Assembly (NCBI GenBank): GCA_030267965.1
Contig: BRYA01000584.1
Span: forward strand, 1 to 28,185
Length of the DNA: 28,185 bases
DNA from: Triparma columacea
Lineage: Eukaryota; Sar; Bolidophyceae; Parmales; Triparmaceae
Direction of reading: 5' to 3'
Each line of letters begins with the position of its first letter. Position 1 is the stretch's first letter. This document shows, piece after piece, positions 1 through 12,889 of the stretch. Under the pieces are notes generated by a model. It was not told the origin of the DNA. It did not search any database and saw only the letters and a list, made by a program, of their open reading frames with translations. Made by a program: the position numbers and the translations under genes.

Positions 1-321
1 AGGGCGAAGAAGGAGGTCGAGGGGCTGAAGAAGCAACTCAAGAGCGAGGTCGATCTGACGGAGGAGGGTCGAAGCAAGCTCCAGGAGCTGCTCAAGACGG
101 CCGAGGATGACGCCAAGACGGCGGAGGACGCTGCCCAGACAACGAGCAAGAACAAGTCCACGTCCGACGTGTACAACAAGGCCAAGTGGGCGGAGGAGGA
201 GGTCGAGGGGCTGAAGAAGCAAGTCAAGAACGAGGTCGATCTGACGGAGGAGGGTCGAAGCAAGCTCCAGGAGCAGCTCAAGACGGCCGAGGATGACGCC
301 AAGACGGCGAAGGAGGCCGCC
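1..321 (+). repeat. 186-bp in-frame tandem repeat (62 residues), about 1.7 copies visible
   Basis: Bases from about 1-135 recur at about 187-321 with only a few substitutions (for example CAACTCAAGAGC against CAAGTCAAGAAC). The period is 186 bp, an exact multiple of three, so copy number can change without breaking the frame. The near identity indicates recent expansion or gene conversion, and the array probably continues to the left of the window. Confidence 0.85.
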
Positions 322-729
322 ACGCTCAGAAGTCTCAGGTTTTCGGCGGGTGCCATGCGGAGATCTTACAACAAGGAGAAGAACAAGACGCCGGACAACA
401 TTCCCTTTGGAGAAGTGAAACACAAGATTACGCAGGATTTCAAAAAAAGAGAGTTAGATAAGGCCGTGGCAACTGAGGCTACATTCGTCCAAGCGCAAGC
501 AGACCGTGATACCCTTGTCAGTTCTCTTGCCGGTGATTTCAGTAACCTGCCTGATGCTGATGAGCATAAGCAGAACACTCTCCAGCAGCTTCTGAAGGCC
601 AAGAGCGTTTTGAAAACGATCGCTGAATCGCTCAACGCTAAGGAGAAGAGGAAGCTTAAACACAAAAGGAAACGTGATTTGGAGGAGGTGATCAAGGAGG
701 AGATCAAGAAGTTCAAGAACAGTGCATGA
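1..729 (+). CDS. C-terminal part of a Lys/Glu-rich coiled-coil repeat protein (5' end outside window)
   Basis: The frame is open from base 1 to a TGA at 727-729, so at least 242 residues of a longer protein are present. There is no ATG near the left edge that looks like a start and the repeat is already under way at base 1, so the gene begins upstream. The first 110 residues are almost two copies of a 62-residue unit containing VEGLKK and DLTEEGRSKLQE, rich in K, E, D, A and Q with heptad-like spacing, as expected of a long alpha-helical coiled coil. A non-repeated tail follows, with a charged helical segment and a basic run (KRKLKHKRKRD) near the end that could be a nuclear localisation signal or a nucleic-acid contact. 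I recognise no family; a structural or scaffold role is inference from composition only. Confidence 0.75.
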   Translation, partial: RAKKEVEGLKKQLKSEVDLTEEGRSKLQELLKTAEDDAKTAEDAAQTTSKNKSTSDVYNKAKWAEEEVEGLKKQVKNEVDLTEEGRSKLQEQLKTAEDDAKTAKEAATLRSLRFSAGAMRRSYNKEKNKTPDNIPFGEVKHKITQDFKKRELDKAVATEATFVQAQADRDTLVSSLAGDFSNLPDADEHKQNTLQQLLKAKSVLKTIAESLNAKEKRKLKHKRKRDLEEVIKEEIKKFKNSA

Positions 730-869
730 TGAGTTACGGGGGAGGGGGGAGAATCGAACTTACACAAAATATAACCTGCACAAATATTCCCAAGATAAAT
801 CCTTAGTCTTCCTCTGTTTTTTCCCGGTTAAGGAAGTCCCCTAATACTAAATCCCCCCTTGTTCTGTTG

Positions 870-884
870 GGATATTATATCAGG
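870..884 (+). promoter_or_regulatory. Possible TATA-like element of the BEACH gene
   Basis: An AT-rich stretch (GATATTATATC) lies about 55-65 bp upstream of the proposed ATG at 936, in the 206-bp gap after the coiled-coil gene. Position and composition suit a core promoter, but there is no independent support. The rest of 730-935 shows nothing else I can name. Confidence 0.25.
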
Positions 885-935
885 AAAGAACCCCAAGCAA
901 GAAGGGGAACCCAAAAGGAGAAGAAAACTGAAGCC

Positions 936-1215
936 ATGTCGGAAGACGAATGGTTCTATGTCGACGACAATTCTGAGCAAGGTGCGGTGGGATAATCGTA
1001 GGGTTTGTCTCTCCAATAATCACATTTTTCAGCCAGATATCCTAACCCCTAGTTCGATCACAGTAGCCGTGAGGTTCTTTGGTCTCACTAAAATCCTTTC
1101 TGTCTATTTATCCCTCATCCGCCCCCCCTATCCCCGGGCATCTCCTCTGATACCCATTTGGGCGTCAAATACCACACCTGGTCCTCTTTCCATCTCTTGT
1201 CCGATCTCAGCCTGA
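936..1215 (+). other. Possible GYF-like N-terminal module of the BEACH protein, split by two small introns
   Basis: ATG at 936 opens MSEDEWFYVDDNSEQGA, close to the start of GYF_2-type domains (W-[FY]-Y-x-D-x-x-x-x-Q-G). A donor at 987 (GTGGGA) and an acceptor at 1052 (CCTAACCCCTAG, with a branch-like TCCTAAC) join in phase to FDHSSREVLW. The frame then meets TAA at 1089. It resumes as ISSDTHLGVKYHTW and SSFHLLSDL, which fits the second half of the same fold (D-T-x-V-x-x-x-x-x-x-x-W) and runs on into the BEACH reading frame. There is no AG between 1083 and 1208, so the second junction (donor about 1082, acceptor about 1138) would be GT-GG or reflects a sequence error. The fit is inference from family memory. 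Confidence 0.45.
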
Positions 1216-4200
1216 ACCCGCCTTACCTAAATATGTCACGGAGGAGGAAGCCGTCGCTGTCCCAGAAAGTTGCCTCGTTCTTCTTACCCCCTCCATCTCC
1301 ATCCCCGCAAAGTGGGAGGTCGCATTCCAAAGGCAAGAGCAGCACAACAGCATCTTCTCGGATGTCATCAGGATTGACCGAGGAGGACCTGCCTCCCCCG
1401 CCGCAATGGGAGGGATCCGACTTGCCTCCCGGTTGCTCTGACCTCTCTGCGATCAAATTATGGTTAGAATCCTCCTCTCCCCCCCCGTTACCGTCACAGG
1501 AGGCCCTGGAGCTCATCATGGCAACACCTCCTGACCTTCAAGTGCTTCAACTGGTCGTACAACAAAGGCCGCTGGCTGCGTATTTGGCTGCAAGGCCTTC
1601 CCTTCTTACTACTTCCTTTCGCTCGATCTTCTTGGGCCAGCCAGGTTTGAAAAAGGAGGTGAGAATGGGCGGAGGGAGAAGATTGCAGTAAATTTCCTTA
1701 ACAGTGCATGTGACCACCATGATTCCGCTCATTCACCCCTTTCCCCTTTCCCACGTCCGTCCCCTGCTCGTCTCAGGATCTTCCCTACTTAATCTCTATC
1801 ATTATGCCCCCTGTGAACACCCTCTCCTCCCCAACTTCCATTCCCGCTTCCCTCACAACGACCCACCCTTCCGTGCCCTCCTTTCAGGCCATCCTTAACG
1901 AATCACTATCCAACATTGAGTCCTCGTTTCTACGCGTCGAGGGTAATGTCGATGTACTCCAGTTCAAAATGACGAGTGCAGGTAAGTTCTTTAGTTGTTC
2001 GCGGGCTCCGGCGCACTCGTGTCTATATCCAAACTGACATTTACTTCATGCCCCCCTCCCACCTCGTTGCAGCTACATGGTCATTTCTGTCTTTCCTCCC
2101 CCCAGAGGTGATTTGCCTTTTTTTCTCTGATTCCCCTCCATGGATGAGCCCCCCAAAGTTACCCATGCCCCCCCCCTCTTATCCCCTCTTCTACCTCGTA
2201 GCTCCTCCGACCTCAACGTTTGTTGAAACAGTTTTTTCTACCTTCTCAGATACAATTCTGGCAAACCCTGCACCTGACACTGCCTGGTCTCACGTAGCAT
2301 ACTTTGTAATTTATTTGCACCGATGCCTCAAAGCTCCCACCGACTCTCTGAAAACCCCCGGGTTTCTCCACATTCTCCGCCTCCTTCAGTCCCTCATTCG
2401 TAAAGCTTCGACCTCTCGGTCTTGCCCGCACCCGCTTCACTATCTCATCTCTGTGTGTCACACACTCGTGAGCAAGAAAGAATTTCTCTCCGACTCTAGG
2501 AAACTTTGTTTCATGAGCGAACTGTCTCCCTGGATGTCTTCTCCTGAACTGCACCCGTGGTCTGACGATGAAGGAGAGACGCTCGGTGGAAGAGTAAAGG
2601 GACTCTTCCTCGCCATAGCACGACATTATGCTGGCAATGGTGATGGAGATGGCCTGGTCGGGAACAACAAAAAGGTGGTGGCAGAAAAATCTCATGTGCT
2701 GACGCCTGAGCTCAACCTCATCTACTTGCACCTCCACACTGCTCCCCCTACTTACATCCCCTCACTCCTGGAGCTTACATCTGAAATGTATGGCGAAGAT
2801 GACAAGGAAGAAGGTGAGAGTGGCCGGATAATGAAATGGCGCGCGAATCTAAAGACTAACGAGTACCCTTTTGCCGTCGATTCGCTCGTCTCAGAGAGGA
2901 TGGTCAGTTTTACGCTAACTTTCTTTGAGAATGAGGTCTTCAAGTGCATTGAGAAGGGAGAACCCACCAGTAAACCAATCTTGGCCTGCCTTAAATGGAT
3001 AGTAGATTGCGTGAGAGTAGGCAGTCAAGGTAGCAAGCGGATAGCACTTAGTGCTCGAATAGGAGGGCTGCCTCTTTGCTGCGATAAATGTAGAAAGAAA
3101 AAGGCGCAGGAGAAAGGAGGAGAAGAGCTCGACATGACCGTTGACGAGTGGGGAGAGAGGAGGAGCGAGAGGAAATCAGTTGAGAGAAATAATTCTACTG
3201 CCATAGGTGACGAAAGAAGGAGGGGGAACAGGGGGGGGATGAGGGATGCTCTTTTCGTTCTTTTTAAGGAAGGCGGGGATGCGACCGAGCTTGCCGGCGA
3301 GCTGCTGACGAGAATTGCTGTGGAAGGAAACGTCACAGTCGCAAAGTGGGCTGCCAGAGACGGAAAGGAATGGATTGATGAGGTGAGATATGCAAGACGG
3401 GGCGATTTATCTATATATATATAATATTTGGCTTAATTGCTCACATGTGCTCATTCGTCGCAGACGATTGTGATGGATGGAGGTAGCAGATACAGCAGCA
3501 CTGCCAGCATCAGCAGCGACGGATCTCAACACGAATTTCAGAGGGAATATTGCGGGTGCTTCGAGGAGGTTTGTGAAGCGCGAACGATGCTCGAGATGCT
3601 AGGCACTGTTTGGAGGAGGATGACCGATAAGGTTATCAAGGAGGCGCAGGTGCACGAAGAAGGCACTCTGCCTGCGCTCTCTTGGATGGAAAAAACAGCA
3701 GCCTCAGTTTGGGACCTTAGCCCTGAGGCTGGGCCCTGGTTGCGCTTCTTCCTCCACGTGCAAGTTGGGGTCGTCCAAGGATTGACGGAGCTTGTCAGCA
3801 ACGAGAGTGGGTCGAGAGTGAATAGGGACATAAAGGCGGGGGTTGTACGGACAATTGGCAAAGTTCTCGGGATGGTCACCCCGAAGACGGCAGGGACGAA
3901 CTCAATAAGAGGGTACAGCATTCCACAAGATATTTTTGCAAACCCTGAAGCCATCAAAGTCATGGATTTGCTGCACAGCTCGGCGTACACTGAGTTAAAA
4001 CCTGGCGTAACGCGGATTGTTGGAGAAATCGCCGACGGAGGTTGCGATGGAATGTGGTTGGAATGCGTTCGGGAGATGGTCGGAAGGGATGGGATCCAAA
4101 ATCCCAAAGCAATCAGTTTGTTTTTTGCTCGCTGGGATGACGGGAGTATGTCTCTCGATGCCAAAATCGATGTGTTAAACATCCTTGAGGGATATTTCAA

Positions 4201-7200
4201 CGATAAAAACAGCGAGGCCGAAAGGAACAGAAGTGTGGTCTCGAGAGCAACCCTGACAGACTCAGGGGGTGGAGGACTTCTCTCAAGGATGTTGTCTATG
4301 TACCCGAACCTTCCTCCCTCGGGGCTCCGGGCTGCCAACTCCATCATACGGAATCTGGGCAGGCAATGGATCAATGTACCTTTAGTCAAGAGGGTATTTT
4401 TTATGATGAGGAGTAACAGGGGCAGGGACCTAGAGTGGCTCCTTGAGGGCGTGTGTGGAATGGCCGTTAAGCAGTACCAACCTAAGCAGAGCTTCAGCCA
4501 CTCTGGCTTCCTGTCCGGCTTCCACTTTTCCTTGCCCCCTAACCTTCTCCCACATCGTGGTTATGCCCTCTCGCTAGGAGTCTATATCAACCCGCCACAA
4601 AGTAAGCGGAGGGGGGAGGAGGAAGAGGAGATGTGTCTGTCGTGGATAGGAGACGGGAATGGGAACGAACTCAATATAGTTTTGACGCCTGAACCGAAGC
4701 GACAATTCTACAGGGTCAAGGTGCGGGTCAGGAAGGCTGCCGGCTCTCTCGACTCCTTTGTGACCTTTGATGAGCTTCCGCTCAAGATGCGGACCTGGTA
4801 CTCCCTATCTGTCGCTCATGCGAACTTGGGCACTGGCCCCTGGCTTCGTTCGGAGGTAGTGGTCTGCGTTAGGAGAATGGGAGAGGACAAAGGTAGGACC
4901 GGGCTGATAAGAAAGCTCCTCCCTTACACTCAATGGACCAAGAGGGCCGAGGGAGTGGCTTGTCTTCTTTGCCCACCGAGTACTCGTCCTCCTTCAGACG
5001 GTGTGAGAATGACTTATTTCAAAGGTTCGACCACCGGGGTGTGGCTGTACAGGGGCGCAGTAACAGACGAAGCGGCAGTACAGGGCGTGGGAGAAGAACT
5101 TAGGGGGGGCGACGAGTGCTTGAGGATAATTCCCGGAGAGCAAAGAGACCAGAGGCACCCAGCCTCGCAGAGCCCTGCTCCAATCACTCGACGTGCCTCT
5201 GCTCCAAACTCCCCTGTCAAAAATACCAGTGTTCCTTCCCCCGCAAGACGGACCACAACGCTGTCCCCGCCTCGCGCTTCTGCTCCGCGATCCATGAACG
5301 CGCCATCTCCTGCGCCATTGGTTCACGATTCCAGCGTTGTTCGTCTTCCTGGTACTGAAACATCGTTCTCAATGTCGTTCACGGACGCTCTGGACTGCAT
5401 GGGAGGTCTATCGTGCGTCTTCCCTCTCTTTGCCCAGATAGATCAACCAACAACGATACCTGCCGAGGACTCTATAGACTACGACTGCAACCCTAGGCTA
5501 TCTCTGAGTCTAATTAAGCTGGTGGGTGACCTCGTTAAGAGCAGCAGCTCCTCCAGGTCTGTCATGGTGGAGCGCGGGGGCTTCGAGCTGATTTCGTATT
5601 TCCTATCTTCTCTCGATCCTCGCCACATGACCTCAGAACTGTTAGCAACTATCTTCGATTTGGAAGAAGCCTCCCGTCAGTACCCAGCCCTGCACTCTAG
5701 CATCGTAATGGAGCTAATTGCAAACTTCAAAATTTGGGTCTACTCTCCTTCTGAGGTCCAAATCGAACTCATGGACAGGATGCACGCGTCGATTCAGAAA
5801 AGCCCTCAGTTTGCTGTGTGCGTGAGGAGCGAAAAGTCCATCCAGGGCCTCTTGGAGTCGCTGCACATGCTATTTTGGCACTCCCCTCCATCTATAAAGA
5901 GAGACAACCTTCATAATAGTCAAACTCTCCCTCCAGTCTACAGAGACAGACAGCGCATCCATCCCGTGACCAAGGCAGTGGTCGGAACCAGAGCGAGCGG
6001 GGAAGATTTGAACAAGATCAGAAATAAGGTATATAGCCTCGTCTTGACCTTGCTTGAAATTGATAGGGAAGGCAAGAGCAAGGGTGTTGTGGAATGGGTA
6101 GAATGTAGGAGGGGGTTGGGAAGCATCGCGACTGCGGATGGCGGGGATGATGAGAGCGGCGCTTCTTCCGCTGAACGAGACCCTGTCACTGCTCCCATGT
6201 GGCCAATCACTGACGAAGAAACAAGAGCAATCTTTCACAGCCTCATCCTGGCCGATGACAATCACGATAGGAAGGCCAAGTTAGAGTTACTTGGTGTCCT
6301 TCTTCACCTTTCTCTTAACGAGATCAATGCAATCCCCTTGACGAGGCATATTCTAGATGGGGCAAGTCAGGGCTTCCACTTCCTTATGAGCATGATAGGA
6401 GACGTGGACGAGGGTATCAGGATCTTCGTGGTCCTCATATTCGCCTCCATCAGCCACAATCACTATGCAGACCCTTTGACGTTGTACCCTCCTCCCCAAT
6501 CTCCGTCCCGTCAACCGTCCAAGGGCATGCACGGTGGAGGATTTAACATGTACGTTCCACCACCAACTCTCATGAGGAGCATGAGTGGTAGGGCCCTGGA
6601 GAGCCTCGGGGTATCGAGTGGACTAGGGCAACAGAGTGGGTCCAGCAGCCTGTACCATTCATCGTCGAACTTGGCCTCGAGTCAGCAAAAGCTCGGAGGT
6701 TCCTTCTCTGAATCCTTCAGCAGCAGCACTCACTTTTACAATCCGCAGGCCACCTTTGCGCCCGTTTGTGCATCTGAGAGCGTGTCTTCGTCGTCCTCGG
6801 TGACGTTTGGGAGTCCCAGTAGGAAAAAGGTCGATTCCAGCGCGGGTGCTTCGCTCGCCAGCAATGCTCAGAAGAACATCAAGAACCTCGGGTCTTCCGT
6901 TTCTTCCTTTGACAACATATCATCTCACTCAATGTACGACACTGACTCCATGCAGACGCCATCTTCTTTCGCTAGCGTGATCCACGTAGATCCGAGCAGG
7001 TTGTCGAGCCTGATGCCAACCATCTTGCGCTGGCTTGACCAGCGCCTCGAGGAGTTCCGTCCGGAAAATGTTGAAATGGACGAAAATTCTGAAATCGGGC
7101 AACTCATCTTGGACCCTGATTCTACTCCGCCTGCCGATGACCTCGTTGCGACGGCTTTTGTGAGCATAATGTTCAAGACTCCGACGTTTGCCTTTTACTC

Positions 7201-10200
7201 TTTGTGCCTGACGATGCTTGAGTCATTTGGAACCCCTCACAACTCGAAGTCGGTAGTCAGGGACGCCTTCAATGCATTTGCTTCCAAGAGTAAGGAGAGA
7301 ATCCCCCAAAAGCGAATAGCTGACCTTCTGAAGTCCCTTGAGGCTGACATCAAGGCTAGGACTTCGTGCAACATTAGGGGGTCCCTCGACGTTGAGGCTG
7401 ATGTGCAAAGCTGCGAATTGGCCCTCAGGTTAACTTCTGGTGGCCATCACTTTGTCGCGTTTGACGAATTCTACGCCTGGTATGTGACATACTTTTCCAA
7501 CCCCGACGTTGACCTCAGCGGGGTGAAGAACAAGAGGATCATTAGAGAGGCGAGCGCCTTCTGTCAGTCAGTTGATTACATGCGCCACATTGATATCAAG
7601 CAAGAGGTTAAGATCAATTGCCTCTTCAACTTACTTTACGTTTCGCAGTGTCATGAAAATTGTCTGAAGATTGCGTCCGTGGGAGGGTGGCAGGAGCCCC
7701 TTTTGAGACTTCTCAGTACAACAGTGAACATCACAGCTGATGGCTTGCGCATATCCGACCACGTCCTTCAGATCCTCATGTCGATTCACGTTTCGATGAT
7801 ATGTTCGCCGAACCAGAGTGCTGCTTCTGACGCGATGGGAGTTCTGAGAGACACCATGGCAACGTTTAGGATCGAGGGCATGCACGGGAGAATGGAGAGG
7901 GGCAAAGAATGGGGGATGCGGCTACTGAGTATGATATGCGAAGAGCTTAGGGTCATCAAGGTGAAGGCAAAGGGCAACATGGACAGAGCTGCGGGAGGTG
8001 GGTTCGACGGTAACAAGAGGGCGCCGAGCAATGACACGCTGAATGAAATTTTGGGAGTGGCCCTCGAGTACATATTTGTTCCCCACCAGCTAGGTAACAG
8101 TGCGATGACTGATGACGGCGTCACGGGGGGGAGGTTAACCTCTACGTACCTTGCTCTCAATACCCAATTCCGTCTCGTCAACGTGTTGGTTGATATGGTA
8201 TCATCGATAGAAGACGATGCCCCGAAGAAGACTACGGGGGGGGATATCCTTTCGGACACTCGCGGCCTCCTTCGCGCGATTGTGACCTCTCTTGAACAGC
8301 TAGGAATAGCTGATGTCAACACCACTTCGATGAAGGAGCGCAACTTCACCAAGAGTCTCCTAGCGCGTGTCAGTGAAATAAGCAGGGAAAGGGACTCCGT
8401 TGATACCCAGGGCGGATTGAACGGAAGCGAGCGAGTGAGCATGGAACCTCTGCCTTTCGGTAGTTTGGAGGGCGAACGCCTGAGCAGTGCAAGCAACGTG
8501 CGGAGCCTACCGGGTACTCCAAAGAGGATGAAAAGCAATGAGCGCTCGCCCAGCTTGCCAAAGAGAGAAAGTTTGGCCCCTCCTGCGCCACTGCACCTGA
8601 CGAAGCAACCAGAGGAGCTCCCCGACCTTCCTGCCCCTAGTGTCGTTCACAGAATGATCCAGAACTTGTCCACCTTGTTGCAAAAGAAATTTCAGAAAAG
8701 CGAGCAGGCAATCTTCGTCATCGTTAGGCTCGCGGATCTATTGAGGAGGCACAGCATCAGCAGGGTACAATCAGATGAGCCTGTTGGTGAAGGGGACTCT
8801 GGCGATGATGAAAACGGCGATACAGTGAGGCTTGAGATGGGTTTGGGGTTCTTTGGATGCAATTTGCCGAGCAAGAGCATAGTACTGCTTTTGAATGATT
8901 TGGTGAGCTGGTACTCGGAAATGATTTGGCAGGACTTGCAGCTTTTGAAGCCGACTGAAATCAACAGCTACATCAGGGAGCGCAGCGAGTCCACAGAATT
9001 TCCCTCCTACGTCTCGTACGCCCCTGAGGATCAGGAGGCTCGGCGCCAAGAGGAAATTTTACAGATAACGAGCTCCAAGGACCCAACTCTCCTCGCAATA
9101 AGCAATGGACTCCGTGTTGACTCGTCCCTCCTTGACTGGTCTTGCTGGGAGAGCGCGTTTGGCGAAAACCTTGAGTTCAGTATTCGGCAGGAGACTGAGG
9201 CCGTAATTTCTAGGCTAGACGAATTCGGGTTGTCCGACTACTTCACTGCAAAAACTTTGAAAAAGCTGACTAGCATCAACACCCTGCAGATGAGTTACGT
9301 CCAAGACTTCTCCGAGGACCTGCGCGAGAAGGTGTTCAGACTCAGGGTCAAGGACGAACGAAAGATTCACGAGGCGGTTAGACTTCGGGTACGGAAGGTG
9401 TTGAAGGGGAGGCAAAGGTGGAAGGGCATCCTGGAGGAGCTGACGAACGAACGGGGACCTTGGGGGCAACGGAAGGACAGCAATGATGAATTTGACGTGC
9501 TATCGTTCTGGATTCTCGACGAGAGTAAAAACGAGCAAGGGCTGCAAACGAAGTTCAAGAGGAACCTGAGGGGGTCTCAGCACAAAATGGCGAGTGCCCT
9601 CAGCAGGGGAAGGACTGGTATTGTGGGAGATTCGGGGCCGAAAGCTGACGCCGCTGAGACCCCTCCGTCTTCTCTCGGTAGCAGTGAGAGCTCTTGGAAT
9701 GCCATGGGGTTGATGAATGACCTGAAGAAGTACCAAAGGAGGGCGACGCAACTTCATGAAATTGGGGTTGACGACATGGACGATATGGATGGGTTACAGG
9801 ACGATTCGATGAGCCTCAATCCTGAAACTATCGACTCCAGGGACAAAGAGTTGTCTTCGGCTGAGGATAGCTTGAAGGGGAAGGGGTCGGGAAACGGAAA
9901 GGGAAGGGGGAAGGGGAAAGGCCTCAAGAAGTCAATGCAGCAGTCCCTCACGGTTAAGAACGCAAATAATGAGATAGGCAATAGCAACAGCAGCAGCGCT
10001 GACACTAGTTCTGCCAAAGTCAAGCATTCGTTCAAGAATTGCTTTCTCGTGACGACGTCCGGCCGAACCAAGGGAGAGATTGAAATCAAAGGCAGCTCCC
10101 CATACACTGTGAGCTTTTTCGCAGCTGGCAAAGCCTTCCAAGACGATGACTTGACTGCCTACAGGGATGGAGGGAATTCTTGGGCCTGGGTGAACGAACC

Positions 10201-12838
10201 CACTACCTCGACGTCCTTTGACGTGTCGAGCTTGTTGACGATGAGGTTTCGGCGATACCAGCAACAGCCCCTTTCGCTGGAGCTTAGCTTCAACGACAAC
10301 AACTCGTGTATATTTGCGTTTGACAGTCAAAAGTCTTGCAAGGAATTCCACAGGGTTGTAAGATACGTGTGTAGGCCCCCTTTGTTGAGGCCTTACCTAG
10401 GAATGAAACCGATGCAAGTCCTGCTAAAGACAAAGAGCTCCTTCAATAGGAAATGGATCACCAGAGCTTGGGTGAGCCGAGACATAAGCACTTTCGATTA
10501 CATTCTCGCGCTGAACGAGGTCGCTGGGAGGTCTTTTGGGGACCTCACACAGTATCCGGTCTTCCCTTGGATTTTGAAGAACTATGACTCTGAGACCATT
10601 GACTTGAAGGATCCCAAGAACTACAGGGATTTCAGGTGGCCGATGGGAGCTCAGCTGGAAGAGAAGAGGAAGCAGCTCAATGAGCGGTACCAGAGCTTGG
10701 CCAGCGTGTACAACCCTAATGAAGCCGAGGATATTAGGGACATTTTGCCTCCTTTCCACCACGGAACCCACTTTTCTGCACCAGGGTTTGTTATTTGGTA
10801 CTTGATGCGGATCGAGCCCTTCACTTCGCTGCACCTGCAACTGCAGGGGGGCAAGTTTGACAAGCCCGACAGGCTTTTCAAGTCTATATCGTCGGCCTAC
10901 AAATCTTGCCTCAGCAACCAGGGTGATGTGAAGGAGCTCATCCCCGAGTTCTTCTTCATGCCCGAGTTCCTCGAAAATAGTAATGCTCTGGACCTCGGTC
11001 AGACGCAGTCGAACGAAATCATAAATGACGTGCAGCTTCCGAGGTGGGCGAAGAGCACAGAAGATTTCATCAGGATCCACAGAGAAGCCTTGGAATCTGA
11101 GCACGTTTCAAAGAACATACATCACTGGATCGACCTGGTGTTCGGTTACAAGTCAAGACCCCCCAGCATTGCTGGAGGGACAGGGGGGAGCCAGGCTTGC
11201 GTTGACTCCTGTAATGTCTTCTTTCACTTGACTTACAATGATGCCGTTGACCTAAAGAGGATGAAGGAGGAGGACACCAGGCTCTACGAGACTTACTTGA
11301 AGCAGATCGAGAACTTCGGGCAAGCCCCAAGTATACTCTTTCTGAGGCCTCACCCTGTCCGATCTCTGGTGGCGTTTGACACTCTCGTCTGGCCTTTGGT
11401 CAGCCAGCTTCCCGGAATCAAACCGGAATTTAGCAAGCTGAGAGAGAAGGAGAGTGTAAATATACCAAACTCGATCGTTAGCTGGGAACTTGGTTGCACC
11501 GGGGGGTCGCTTGTGTACATCATGGAGAGGAAGGATTCAGATTGTTTGATAACTGTGGACAATGACGGGGTCATGGGCTATCATACGTTTCAGAGTGTTG
11601 AGGAAGATGTGAGGACGCCTTTCCGGTTTGTGCAAGATGAAGCCTGCCTGAAGGCTGCCTCGCTCTTTGCGACTGCCAGGAGGGCTTGGGCTGAAGATGT
11701 CAACAACGACGGTGGCTACGGCGGCAGCAATAAGGTTGTGTTGAAGCCTAACTTCATTGGTTTTGGGAATGACCGCCCGCCGAGCACTAAGCAGGGGGGG
11801 AGGAAGATGGGGGTCAATCATGACAAGCGTCTCATCGGTCGCAGTCTGAAGGACGTGCTTGGTGGGAAGGGTGTCGGACTCGGGGGTCACCAAGTGGCGG
11901 TGTTTAGTCAGGACAACAACCCTGCTTTGCTTTTCAGCTGTGGGCACCTTGACAATTCAATTCAGTGCAATGACTTGACAAGCGGAAGGTGTGTAAAGCG
12001 GCTCAGCGAGCACAGGGACCTCGTAACTTGCTTGTGCCTGAGTGAGGCCAAGAAGGAGGAGGGCGGTGGAGGGCATCTTGTCTCTGGAAGTAGGGATTGC
12101 ACTGTCATCGTCTGGAAGATCGATACTGGAGTTGGTGGAACCATAGGTGTGGGGGGGGTTGTCATCACGCCTCATCTAAAACTTTACGGACACGATGATG
12201 CCGTTACCTGCATAAGTTGTGTTAGAGAGTTGGACCTCGTAGTCAGTGCATCAGAGGATGGTAGCGTCATCGTGCACACGCTGTTCGGAGGTCGATACAC
12301 AAGAACGCTTGGCGATGGTTGGGGGGAGGGGGGAGAGAAGGAGAGAACCGACGGTATCGTAGGCATAACGTGGGTAGGAGTTTCTCCCAAGGGTAACATT
12401 GCAACCTATAGCAAACAGAACAGAACCCTAACGATGTACAGTATCAACGGAAAGAAGCTGCGAAGTAGGACAGATAAGCACACGTTGAACGCTTTCGCGT
12501 GGAGCTCAGACGGGAGTGTCCTTTTGGCGGGTGGCAACTTGAAGTTATTGCTCTTCTTCGATGCGCGCACCCTAACACTTCTGGAAAAGATTCCTCACGT
12601 CGTCGAATTTAGAAGCGGCGGGGGAGAGGTTGGAGGCAGGGGAGCTTTTCTCGACGGGTACTGCAAAGAAACCAATGCGAAACCCTTCGACAGTCCAATC
12701 TCCTCCATCAGACTGTGCTCGGCAGAGGACAACCTTCTGGTGGGGTTGGAGAGCGGGAATATGTACTGCATGAATCATGAGAAGGGTTACCTAAGAAAGA
12801 GGCTGGAGAAACAGCTACAAAGCTTGGGGTTCTTTTAA
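936..12838 (+). CDS. Giant BEACH-domain protein (GYF-like, ConA-like, PH-BEACH, BEACH, WD40)
   Basis: BEACH proteins are large scaffolds in vesicle trafficking, lysosome-related organelles and autophagy. Model: join 936-986, 1053-1081, 1139-1658, 1888-1981, 2073-3382, 3464-12838, about 3,792 residues. The last three introns are canonical with matching phases; the first two are tentative. Bases 936-1215 give a GYF-like module. A helical, ARM-like region follows, then a ConA-like segment (about 4485-5100), Ser/Pro-rich linkers (5150-5340, 6490-6960), a PH-BEACH domain (about 10015-10375), BEACH (about 10430-11310) and WD40 repeats (about 11480-12830). BEACH hallmarks are FPWILKNYDSETIDL, FRWPMGAQ, FVIWYLMRIEPFTSLHLQLQ and WIDLVFGYKSR. 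WD40 blades include HLVSGSRDCTVIVW and LVVSASEDGSVIV, after DNSIQCNDL, typical of neurobeachin-type proteins. The length is normal for the family. If the GYF-like part is wrong, translation could start at the ATG at 1233 (3,734 residues). The TAA stop lies 51 bp from the end of the convergent PX gene. Confidence 0.9.
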
Positions 12839-12889
12839 GTGCATTGGTTTGCAAGTTAATTTAAAATGTTGTATGTGAAAACACCTGCG

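Noticed and set aside
1211..1440. Alternative reading after an acceptor at 1210 (starting PEPALPKYVTEEEA)
   Set aside because: It can be joined in phase to the first BEACH exon, but it runs into a TGA near 1440. The other frame continues into the canonical donor at 1658 and the rest of the gene.
2108..2249. Pyrimidine-rich stretch as a further BEACH intron
   Set aside because: The donor at 2108 and the acceptors at 2201 or 2249 do not restore the frame that is open on both sides; the reading frame runs through without a stop.
3538..4389. 283-codon minus-strand open frame inside the BEACH gene
   Set aside because: It overlaps a conserved coding exon, has no recognisable domain and no splice support.
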